Part shown: positions 6,112 through 12,237 of the stretch, piece after piece
How positions within the stretch are numbered: the first letter of the stretch is position 1
How the letters are laid out: the number at the start of each line of letters is the position of its first letter
Origin: Betaproteobacteria bacterium
GTDB taxonomy: Bacteria > Pseudomonadota > Gammaproteobacteria > Burkholderiales > SG8-39
Length of the DNA stretch: 12,237 nucleotides
Direction: 5' to 3'
Assembly: GCA_019237595.1 (NCBI GenBank)
Contig: JAFAGU010000188.1
Span: 1-12,237 of the forward strand
Made by a program: the position numbers and the translations under genes
The notes under the pieces: generated by a model
The model's input: the letters and a program-made list of their open reading frames with translations, nothing else
The model's database searches: none
Told to the model about the DNA's origin: nothing

Positions 6112-6992
6112 CAGGTGCCGCGCCCCCACAGGCCGCAGTAGCGGCGCACGACGTACGGGCGGCCGTTGGCGTAGTTCGGCATGTCCTTGTACTGATCGAT
6201 CTGAAGCTCGTTCTCCGCCGGCTGCCAGCACTTGCCGTCGCGCGCCGCGGCCTTCACCTTCTCGGAGGCCGCTTCCTGGAGCGCGATCTGGTCCTCGACG
6301 TCCTTCTTCGTGCCCAGGCGGTCCGCCGGCAAGCCCGGATGTCCCGGCACGAGGCGGTCCCAGTCCATGGCGAGGATGCGCTTCATGGAGTTGAAGGCTT
6401 CGAGCGGGTAGTAGTCGATCATCCCGAGCCCGGAGAATGCGCCCACGGGGATGAGGTCGACGACGAAGAGGATGCGTTCCTTCGGCAGGCGCATGACGAG
6501 CGTGCTGTCGGAGTGGTTGAGGCCCACGAAGGTGAGCTCCATCTTCGTTCCGCCGAGCTCGAGCGTGCGCTGGTCGTCGAACACCTCGTCGGGCAGCGGC
6601 GTGGTGGGATCGGCGAGCTGCGCGAGCCGCTCCTTGGCGCGCCGGTGCGCCACGATCTTCGCGCCCGCGTCCTTGAACGCCTTGCCGCCGGCGATGTGGT
6701 CGTAATGGTGGTGGCTGTAGACGAGGTACTTGATCGGCTTGTCGGTCACCTTGCGGATCTCGGCCACGTAGTCCGCGCCGCCGGTGGGCCGCGCGAGCGC
6801 GATCGGGTCGGTGGCGATCACGCCGGCGGGCGTGACGACGAAGATCGACTGGTGGTTGCCGTTCCTGAAAATGTAGACGTTCTCGGTGCCCTCGACCTTG
6901 CGCGTCTCGATCTGCGGGCGGACCTGCTGCGCGCCTGCGGGCAGCGCGATGGCGGCCGCGAGCGCGGCCGCCCCTAGCCATGCGGGTTTCAT
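6111..6992 (-). CDS. exported metallo-beta-lactamase-fold hydrolase
   Basis: The product is 293 residues with a clear signal peptide, MKPAWLGAAALAAAIALPAGA, cut near residue 21. The MBL fold keeps its zinc ligands: SHHHYDH (93-99) giving His94, His96, Asp98 and His99, then His160 in GLNHSD, Asp179 in FVVDL and His218 in VPGHPG. It should be a periplasmic di-zinc hydrolase. The fold covers beta-lactamases, lactonases, glyoxalase II-like enzymes and others, and the sequence does not decide among them. The ATG at 6992 is chosen over one at 7025 because GGAGGAGG stands just before it and the signal peptide starts there. It lies 57 bp downstream of the lactonase-family gene and is coupled to the Bug receptor by TGATG, suggesting that hydrolysis and capture of one compound are linked (inference). 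Confidence 0.92.
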   Translation of the reverse strand: MKPAWLGAAALAAAIALPAGAQQVRPQIETRKVEGTENVYIFRNGNHQSIFVVTPAGVIATDPIALARPTGGADYVAEIRKVTDKPIKYLVYSHHHYDHIAGGKAFKDAGAKIVAHRRAKERLAQLADPTTPLPDEVFDDQRTLELGGTKMELTFVGLNHSDSTLVMRLPKERILFVVDLIPVGAFSGLGMIDYYPLEAFNSMKRILAMDWDRLVPGHPGLPADRLGTKKDVEDQIALQEAASEKVKAAARDGKCWQPAENELQIDQYKDMPNYANGRPYVVRRYCGLWGRGT

Positions 6993-6995
6993 AAG

Positions 6996-7004
6996 ACCTC
7001 CTCC
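6996..7004 (-). promoter_or_regulatory. strong Shine-Dalgarno that sets the MBL hydrolase start
   Basis: The minus strand reads GGAGGAGGT, then CTT, then ATG. This near-ideal site picks the ATG at 6992 over the in-frame ATG at 7025. Confidence 0.75.
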
Positions 7005-7049
7005 AGGTTGTCCCCCGGAGAACACTACACCGGTTCGGCTATTCCGGCA

Positions 7050-8183
7050 TCAGTCGAAGCCGACGATTTCCACCCAGTTCGCCCCCTTGCCGGTCGGGGC
7101 CTTGCCGAGAAGCCTGAGCGCGCCGCTCGACGGGTCGATGGCATAGGAGCTGATGGTGTCCGACTTCTCGCCGGAGACCACGGCGTAGCGGCCCGAGGGA
7201 TCGATGGCGAAGCCGCGCGGCTGTTTTTCCGTGGGCCAGCTGCCGACGTAGGTGAGCTTCCCCGTGGCGGCGTCGACCGAGAGCGCGTTGATCGTGCTGT
7301 TCGTGCGCTCCAGCGTGTAGAGGAAGCGGCCGTTGGGCGTGAGATGCAAGTCGGACGCCCAGGCGTCGTTCGACGTGTCGCGGGGCGCCTGGTTCGCCCC
7401 CGGCGTGCCTACCGCGCCGCGCGGCATGCCCGGAACGAGCTTCGTGTCGGGCGGGAGCGAGGAAGCCACCGCAACCGGGGAGAGCAGCCCCGTGCCCGCG
7501 TCGAGCGCGAGCGTCGTCACCTGAGCAGTCAGTTCATTCAGGAGGTAGAGGAACTTGTTGTCAGCCGAAACGATGATATGGCGCGGCCCGGTGCCCTGCG
7601 GCAGTTGCAGCACGGGCGGCGTGTTGGCGCTGAGCTGGCCCGTCTTCTCGTCGAAGCGGAACTGGAAGACCTGGTCGGTGCCGAGGTGCGGCACGAAGAC
7701 GTAGCGGTTGGTGCGGTCGACGACGATCGAATGGGCGTTCCTCGCCGTGGGGATCACCTGCTGCGGCGCGCCCACCTTTCCATCGCCGCCGACCGGATTC
7801 ACGCCGACCTGGTTCGCGCCGTAGGAGGCGCCGAAGAGGAATCGCCCCTGCCGGTCGAGCGAGATGTATGGGTAGCTCTCGGCGAGCGGGCCGCTGCCGA
7901 CGGGCTTCAGCGCGCCGCTCGAGCGGTCGATGTCGTACGTATAGGCGCCGAAAGGCTTGGAGCGCACCGCGGCGATGAGATGGCGCTTGTCGGGCGACAC
8001 GGTCATGGGCATGACGAGGTTCGCCGCCTTGACCCGCGGTCCCGGCACCAGCGTGCCGTCCGCCTGCAGCGCGTACTGCCCGATGTCGCCGTCGTCCGCG
8101 TTGGACACGTAGACGAACGTCGCGGCGAGCGCCGGGAGCGTGAAAAGGAGCGCGGCGAGCGCGCCGAGAATTCTTGCCAGCAT
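7050..8183 (-). CDS. secreted lactonase-family seven-bladed beta-propeller protein
   Basis: The product is 377 residues. The signal peptide is MLARILGALAALLFTLPALA, cut near residue 20. The rest carries repeated propeller blades like those of 6-phosphogluconolactonase (Pgl)-type proteins: FVYVSNADDGDIGQYAL (23-39), PMTVSPDKRHLIAAVRS (59-75), YPYISLDRQGRFLFGASYG (104-122), GPRHIIVSADNKFLYLLNEL (199-218), ASDLHLTPNGRFLYTLER (276-293) and PRGFAIDPSGRYAVVSGE (322-339). A loop of about 35 residues (240-275, rich in Pro and Gly) interrupts the later blades. Secretion argues against a role in the cytoplasmic pentose phosphate pathway; an extracytoplasmic lactonase or muconate-cycloisomerase-like role is possible. 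AGGAGG (8191-8196), 7 bases before the ATG, sets the start. The 39-bp gap to livF and the shared direction suggest cotranscription; a TATAAA at 8217-8212 could be a weak internal promoter. Confidence 0.92.
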   Translation of the reverse strand: MLARILGALAALLFTLPALAATFVYVSNADDGDIGQYALQADGTLVPGPRVKAANLVMPMTVSPDKRHLIAAVRSKPFGAYTYDIDRSSGALKPVGSGPLAESYPYISLDRQGRFLFGASYGANQVGVNPVGGDGKVGAPQQVIPTARNAHSIVVDRTNRYVFVPHLGTDQVFQFRFDEKTGQLSANTPPVLQLPQGTGPRHIIVSADNKFLYLLNELTAQVTTLALDAGTGLLSPVAVASSLPPDTKLVPGMPRGAVGTPGANQAPRDTSNDAWASDLHLTPNGRFLYTLERTNSTINALSVDAATGKLTYVGSWPTEKQPRGFAIDPSGRYAVVSGEKSDTISSYAIDPSSGALRLLGKAPTGKGANWVEIVGFD

Positions 8184-8222
8184 GTCGGACCCTCCTCTAG
8201 GGAAGCCGGAGTTTATAGAACT

Positions 8223-8924
8223 TCAAACAGTGCCGACACCAAGATAAGCGGACATGATTCCTTCCGCACTGCGCAATGCGTCGGGCGTGCCCTCGAACAC
8301 GGCGCTTCCGTGGTCGATCACATAGACGCGGTCGGCAAGGGCGAGCGCCATCTCGGCGTTCTGCTCGACCAGCAGCATCGAGACGCGCTCGCGCTTCAAC
8401 TCGCGCATCGTCTCCATCACCGTGTTCACGACGAGCGGCGCGAGCCCCTGCGAGGGCTCGTCGAGGAGGAGGAGGTCCGGCCCGGTCATGAGCGCCCGCG
8501 CGATGGCGAGCATCTCCTGCTCGCCCCCGGAGAGCTCGCGGCCCTTGTGCGCGAGCCTCTCCTTCAGGGTGGCGAAGGTTTCCAGCACCTTTTCCATCGG
8601 CCAGCGCGATCCCCGGCGCTCGGCGATCTGGAGGTTCTCCTTCACCGTGAGGTAGCTGAAGATCTCGCGCGTCTCCGGCACGAGCGCGATCCCGAGCCGG
8701 CTCACGCGGTGGGCTTCCATGCCGGCGATGTCGCGCTCCTTGTAGAGCACGCGCCCGGAACGCGGCGCCGCGAGGCCGGCGACGGTGCGAAGCGTCGTGG
8801 TCTTGCCCGCGCCGTTGCGGCCGAGGAGGGCGACCACCTCGCCTTCGCCGACCCCGAGCGAGAGGTCGTGGAGGATGTGGCCGAGGCCGTAGAACGTGTT
8901 GACCTTCTCGAGGCGCAGGATCAT
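8223..8924 (-). CDS. livF: branched-chain amino-acid-type ABC transporter ATPase LivF
   Basis: The product is 233 residues, the standard LivF size. It has Walker A GRNGAGKTT (35-43), the Q-loop region VPETREIFSYLTVKENL (82-98), ABC signature LSGGEQ (131-136), Walker B LLLLDEP with Asp155 and Glu156, and VEQNAEMALALADRVYV, which is typical of LivF. It is one of two different cytoplasmic ATPases driving the HM permease. The start ATG overlaps the livG stop as ATGA (8924-8921), with only a weak GC-rich ribosome site, so translational coupling is likely. Substrate range cannot be inferred from the ATPase; Liv-type systems in these bacteria also carry amides, urea and aromatic acids. Confidence 0.96.
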   Translation of the reverse strand: MILRLEKVNTFYGLGHILHDLSLGVGEGEVVALLGRNGAGKTTTLRTVAGLAAPRSGRVLYKERDIAGMEAHRVSRLGIALVPETREIFSYLTVKENLQIAERRGSRWPMEKVLETFATLKERLAHKGRELSGGEQEMLAIARALMTGPDLLLLDEPSQGLAPLVVNTVMETMRELKRERVSMLLVEQNAEMALALADRVYVIDHGSAVFEGTPDALRSAEGIMSAYLGVGTV

Positions 8925-9673
8925 GCCGCCATGCCGCCGAGGTAGGCGCGGCGAACGTCGGCGTTCGCCTGGATCTCGGCCGGCGTTCCCTCCGCGATGA
9001 GGCGCCCGAAGTGCATCACCGAGATCCGGTCCGAGACGCGCATGATGATGTCCATCTTGTGCTCGATGAGCACGATCGTGTAGCGGCCCTTGAGCGAGCG
9101 CACGAGCTCGACCATGCGGCGTGTCTCCTCGGGCGAGAGGCCCGCGGCCGGCTCGTCGAGGAGCAGCACGCGCGGCGCCGCGGCGAGGGCGATCGCGAGC
9201 TCGAGCTGCCGCTGCTCGCCGTGGGAGATCTCGCGAGCCAGGTGGTTTTGCTTCTCGGCCAATCCCACGTCCCCGAGCGCTTGCCGGGCGCGCTCCTGCA
9301 CGTCGTCGTAGGAGGAGCTCTTCTTGAAGAGCAGCCCCTTCCAATCCCGTCTCGTCGCGAAGGCAGCCGTCCAGACGTTGTCGAGGAGCGAGAAGGCGGG
9401 AAATACGGTCGTGCGCTGGTAGGAGCGCGCGAGGCCCAGGTGCGCGACCTGGTGCGCAGGCGTCCCGGTGATTCTCTGGTTTCCAAGAAAAATCTCGCCC
9501 GAGGTCGGCGGGAACGTGCCGGTGAGCAAATTGAAAAGCGTGGTCTTGCCCGCGCCGTTCGGGCCGATGATCGAGTGGAGCGAGCCTTCCTCGATCGAGA
9601 GGCTCACGCCCGCGACCGCGGCGAGGGCGCCGAAGGACTTGCTCAGGCTCTCAGTCTTGAGAAGCGATGCCAT
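8921..9673 (-). CDS. livG: branched-chain amino-acid-type ABC transporter ATPase LivG
   Basis: The product is 250 residues. It has Walker A GPNGAGKTT (37-45), the Q-loop region ARSYQRTTVFPAFSLLDNV (82-100), the signature ISHGEQRQ (149-156, a normal LivG-type variant of LSGGQ), Walker B VLLLDEP (169-175), H-loop IEHKMD with His205, and the family-specific C-terminal tail AEGTPAEIQANADVRRAYLG. The N-terminus MASLLKTESLSKSFG fits the family. The start lies 31 bp inside the end of livM, so the two are tightly coupled. The protein pairs with LivF as the energising ATPase dimer. Confidence 0.96.
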   Translation of the reverse strand: MASLLKTESLSKSFGALAAVAGVSLSIEEGSLHSIIGPNGAGKTTLFNLLTGTFPPTSGEIFLGNQRITGTPAHQVAHLGLARSYQRTTVFPAFSLLDNVWTAAFATRRDWKGLLFKKSSSYDDVQERARQALGDVGLAEKQNHLAREISHGEQRQLELAIALAAAPRVLLLDEPAAGLSPEETRRMVELVRSLKGRYTIVLIEHKMDIIMRVSDRISVMHFGRLIAEGTPAEIQANADVRRAYLGGMAA

Positions 9674-10554
9674 GCCTCGACGACGCCCCCTCGCAGGAAG
9701 AGAACTACGATCACGAAAGCGATGCCGAGCAGCATCGGCCAGCGCGCCCAGATCGTGCTCATGGATTCGGAGAGCCAGATGAAGACCACCGAGCCGATGA
9801 TCGGGCCGTAGAGCGAGCCCGAGCCGCCGATGAGCGTGGCGAAGACGACGTTCCCGGAGAAGACGAAGCCGATCGCCTCGAGTGGAACGATGCCGAAGAG
9901 CATTGCGTAGAGCACCCCCGCCGCGCCGGAGAAGGCGCCGCCGATCACGAACGCCGCGAGCTTGAAGCGAGGCACGTCGTAGCCCACGGCGGCCGCGCGC
10001 ACCTCGTTCTCGCGGATGGCCTGCAGGATCTTGCCCAGCGGCGCCTCGACGATGCGCTTCATCGCCCAGAGGGACAGCAGGAAGATCGCGCTCACGAACG
10101 CGTAGTAGACGATGGGCTTCGAGAAATCGAGGCCAAGGAGCGATGGCCGCGGGATGCCCGGCATGCCGTCCTCGCCGCCGGTGACGCTCGTCCACTGGTA
10201 GGCGGTGAAGTAGAAGAACTGGTTGAGCGCGAAGGTGAGCATGATGAAGTAGAGGCCCGAGCGCTGCACGCACAGGTAGCCGACGAGCGCCGCGGAGAGC
10301 GCGCCGACGCCCGTGCCGACGGCAAGTGCGAAGAGCACGTTGATGCCGTAGTGCTTGAGGAGCCAGCCCGCAACGTAGGCCGCCGAGCCGAAGAAGGTCG
10401 CCTGGCCGAAGGAAAGGAGGCCCGTGTAGCCCAGCAGCAGGTTCAGCCCGAGGCCGAACATCGCGAAGATCCAGATCTCGGTCGCGATCGCAGGGCGCAC
10501 GATGAAGGGCAACAAGACAACCGAGATGAGCAAAAGAACAATCTCTTTTCTCAT
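9643..10554 (-). CDS. livM: branched-chain amino-acid-type ABC transporter permease LivM
   Basis: The product is 303 residues, strongly hydrophobic, with about eight to ten membrane segments. Family landmarks are NLLLGYTGLLSFGQATFFG (38-56), SGLYFIMLTFAL (99-110), the cytoplasmic loop LGKILQAIRENEVRAAAVGY (173-192) that contacts the ATPase, and IGGSGSLYGPIIGS (252-265). The product is shorter than E. coli LivM but usual for Liv operons of this type. Its ATG overlaps the livH stop as ATGA (10554-10551), with no good Shine-Dalgarno sequence, so coupled translation is likely. It forms the inner-membrane channel with LivH. Confidence 0.96.
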   Translation of the reverse strand: MRKEIVLLLISVVLLPFIVRPAIATEIWIFAMFGLGLNLLLGYTGLLSFGQATFFGSAAYVAGWLLKHYGINVLFALAVGTGVGALSAALVGYLCVQRSGLYFIMLTFALNQFFYFTAYQWTSVTGGEDGMPGIPRPSLLGLDFSKPIVYYAFVSAIFLLSLWAMKRIVEAPLGKILQAIRENEVRAAAVGYDVPRFKLAAFVIGGAFSGAAGVLYAMLFGIVPLEAIGFVFSGNVVFATLIGGSGSLYGPIIGSVVFIWLSESMSTIWARWPMLLGIAFVIVVLFLRGGVVEAWHRFSRLRA

Positions 10555-11411
10555 CGGATTCCGAAGAGTCCTTGCGGCCGGATGAGGAGCACCGCCGCCA
10601 TTACCGCGAAGATCACGACGGTGGATGCTTCGGTCCAGTAGGCGGCGACCACGGCCTGGGCGATGCCGATGAGGAGCCCGGCGGCGATCGCGCCGAGCAG
10701 GTTGCCCAGCCCGCCGAGCGCGACGACGACGAAGGCGATGCCGAGCATGTCGCCGCCCATCTGCGGATTGAGGCCGCGGATCGGCGCGGTGAGCGCGCCT
10801 GCGATTCCCGCGAGATACGCGCCGAGCGCGAAGGCGGCGGTGAAGAGCTTGTGCACGTCGATGCCCAGGAGCGAGACCATCTCCTTGTTCTCGATCCCGG
10901 CGCGCATGATGGCGCCGTATCTCGTTCTTTCCAGGAAGAGCCACGTCATGAGCACGAGGAGCCCGGCCGCCAGCATCACGAAGAGGCGGTATTTCGGATA
11001 GAAGGTGAAGCCCAGGTCCACGCCGCCGCGAAGGATCGGCGGCGGCAGGTAGCTGATGCCCACCGGCCCCCAGACGAGGATGATCACCTCGGGCACGATG
11101 AGGGCGAGGCCGAAGGTGAAGAGGAGCTGGTAGTCATGCCCCGCGGCGTAGAGCCTGCGGATCCCGAGATACTCGATCAGGAATCCGAGGAACGCGGCGG
11201 CGAGCGGCGCACCCAGGAGGGCAATCCAGAAATTTCCACCAATGAAACCAGAAAGAGCGACGAGGACATAGGCGCCCACGGCAAAGAGCGCGCCATGGGC
11301 GAAGTTGGGGATGTTGAGCACGCCCGTGACGAGCGAGAGGCCCAGGCCCATCAGGGCGTACAACATCCCAGTCGCGATCCCGTTAAGGATCTGACTGAAG
11401 AAAAGATTCAA
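10551..11411 (-). CDS. livH: branched-chain amino-acid-type ABC transporter permease LivH, TTG start
   Basis: The product is 286 residues, hydrophobic throughout. Landmarks are FSQILNGIATGMLYALMGLGLSL near the start, NIPNFAHGALFAVGAYV (33-49), the loop RYGAIMRAGIENKEMVSLLGID (164-185), and ALGGLGNLLGAIAAGLLIG (221-239). The family N-terminus places the start at a TTG (11411-11409); the next ATG would remove about 15 residues and part of the first helix. No strong ribosome site precedes the TTG. The stop of the binding-protein gene is only 12 bp upstream, so reinitiation after that gene is likely. A TTG start with weak initiation may keep permease levels well below those of the binding protein (inference). 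Confidence 0.95.
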   Translation of the reverse strand: MNLFFSQILNGIATGMLYALMGLGLSLVTGVLNIPNFAHGALFAVGAYVLVALSGFIGGNFWIALLGAPLAAAFLGFLIEYLGIRRLYAAGHDYQLLFTFGLALIVPEVIILVWGPVGISYLPPPILRGGVDLGFTFYPKYRLFVMLAAGLLVLMTWLFLERTRYGAIMRAGIENKEMVSLLGIDVHKLFTAAFALGAYLAGIAGALTAPIRGLNPQMGGDMLGIAFVVVALGGLGNLLGAIAAGLLIGIAQAVVAAYWTEASTVVIFAVMAAVLLIRPQGLFGIR

Positions 11412-11423
11412 CTTAAGAGAAGC

Positions 11424-12237
11424 TCAAAAGCCGCCGATGTCCTTGCAGGCCGCATACTCCTTCGGCAAGGGCGTGTTGCCGGTGGCGACGACGTCGGCGA
11501 GGTCGAGCTCGTGCTCCATCTTGCCCTTGGGCTTGCAGCGCAGGAGGAAGTAGGGGCGCAGCGTCTGGTGCGTCGCGCCGTCGACCCGCATCGGGCCGAC
11601 GATGTCGTTCATCTCGAGGCCTTCGAGCGCCTGCACGACGGCCTGCACCTCGTCGGACTTCGCCTTGTCGAAGCCGGCCAGGAGCATGCGCGTCATCGAG
11701 TACGCGGCCGAAGGCGCGTAGCCGGGGGGCAGCTTGTACTTCGCCTGGTAGTTCTTCACGAAGGCCTTGGCCGCCGGCGTATCGGCGGTGTAGTAGAAGT
11801 TGGTGCCGACCCAGAGATTCTCGCGGATCTCGGGCGCGAGCTGGATGAGCTCCTCGACCCCGGAAGACCAGCTCATGATGAGCGGCACCTTCGGCGTGAG
11901 GCCGAAGTTGAACACCTCGCGCGCGCCCGCGACCGCGTCGCCGCCGAAGTTCACCATCGCGACGACGTCGGGCTTGTTCGCCGCCGCCTTCTGCACGTAG
12001 TTGGAGAACTCCCGCTCGCCGAGCGGGTGGCGGTCGGCGCCGACGAACTCGAGCCCGTGGGCCTTCCCCACCTCCTTGATGTACTTCTCCACCGACCAGC
12101 CGAAGGCGTAGTCGGCGACGAGGAGGTGCCAGCGCTTCGCCTTGGGATTCGCCTTCATGAAGTTGTCGACCACGGTCTTCGCCGCTGTGTACGGGCTCGC
12201 CGCCCACTGGAACGAGTAGCGGTGGCAGCGGCTTCCC
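11424..12237 (-). CDS. livJ: Liv-type periplasmic substrate-binding protein, N-terminus outside window
   Basis: The frame is open to the window edge, showing 270 residues of a protein family usually near 400, so the signal peptide and first third are missing. The visible part is a type I periplasmic binding fold: CHRYSFQWAASPYTAAKTVV near the edge, then KRWHLLVADYAFGWSVEKYI, FSNYVQKAAANKPDVVAMVN, LWVGTNFYYTADTPAAKAFV, and a C-terminal region typical of family members with MRVDGATHQTLRPYFL. Members bind branched-chain amino acids, but also amides, urea or aromatic acids, so the ligand is not fixed; the symbol reflects operon position. A GTG at 12173-12171 reads in frame but is internal, since family sequence continues upstream of it. 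It is the first gene of the leftward transport run in view. Confidence 0.92.
   Translation of the reverse strand, partial: GSRCHRYSFQWAASPYTAAKTVVDNFMKANPKAKRWHLLVADYAFGWSVEKYIKEVGKAHGLEFVGADRHPLGEREFSNYVQKAAANKPDVVAMVNFGGDAVAGAREVFNFGLTPKVPLIMSWSSGVEELIQLAPEIRENLWVGTNFYYTADTPAAKAFVKNYQAKYKLPPGYAPSAAYSMTRMLLAGFDKAKSDEVQAVVQALEGLEMNDIVGPMRVDGATHQTLRPYFLLRCKPKGKMEHELDLADVVATGNTPLPKEYAACKDIGGF

Noticed and set aside
5158..6981. Possible 607-residue fusion of an N-terminal domain with the Bug receptor
   Set aside because: The upstream half is the MBL gene read in the wrong register (Arg/Gly-rich). The receptor starts at its own ATG at 6111, directly before a signal peptide.
8190..8220. Terminator between livF and the lactonase gene
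   Set aside because: Only a 4-bp CCCT/AGGG stem at the ribosome site is visible, with no U-run; too weak to end transcription.
7008..8945. A 645-codon rightward open frame across the lactonase and livF genes
   Set aside because: It covers two well-recognised genes on the other strand, and its product looks like the reverse of GC-rich coding sequence.
1..12237. CRISPR array, tRNA or rRNA, insertion sequence, toxin-antitoxin or phage-defence genes
   Set aside because: I saw no regularly spaced repeats, RNA-gene signatures, transposase motifs or defence domains on either strand.

Overview
The window is GC-rich, densely packed bacterial chromosome with strongly G/C-ending codons. A stand-alone Bug/TctC-type solute receptor lies beside a complete branched-chain-amino-acid-type (Liv) ABC transporter, and both are linked to exported hydrolases. 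This combination is typical of Burkholderiales-like Betaproteobacteria. That placement is inference from gene content; no rRNA, tRNA, mobile element or CRISPR array is visible.

Left part (1-2280). A cytoplasmic-type alpha/beta hydrolase, cut by the window edge, is transcribed leftward. Diverging from it is a TetR-family repressor gene. The intergenic space holds a 21-bp near-perfect palindrome that covers the start codon of the tetR gene and lies within a good candidate promoter for the hydrolase: a self-contained repressor/target pair. The tetR gene ends tail-to-tail with a GlxA-type AraC regulator, and their stop codons share one CTAG.

Middle (2281-5157). Diverging from the AraC regulator, after a 109-bp gap with a 7+7-bp inverted repeat, come an N-terminally anchored or exported amidohydrolase with a full set of metal ligands and, 40 bp later, a Tat-exported epoxide-hydrolase-like protein. 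They look like a two-gene operon under the divergent regulator. A doubtful small membrane ORF follows.

Right part (5158-12237, all leftward). In transcription order: a Liv-type substrate-binding protein (N-terminus outside the window), livH, livM, livG and livF, then a secreted beta-propeller lactonase-family protein, an exported metallo-beta-lactamase-fold hydrolase and a Bug receptor. The genes from livH to livF overlap one another, and the hydrolase and receptor genes are coupled by TGATG. The largest unassigned gap in this run is 57 bp, so it is plausibly one long transcript. This suggests uptake of an organic acid or amino-acid-like compound coupled to extracytoplasmic hydrolysis of an ester, lactone or related precursor. 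The substrate cannot be read from the sequence.

No clearly novel system is evident. The best leads are the tetR/hydrolase operator, the AraC-controlled pair of exported hydrolases, and the exported lactonase-MBL-Bug cassette appended to the Liv operon.
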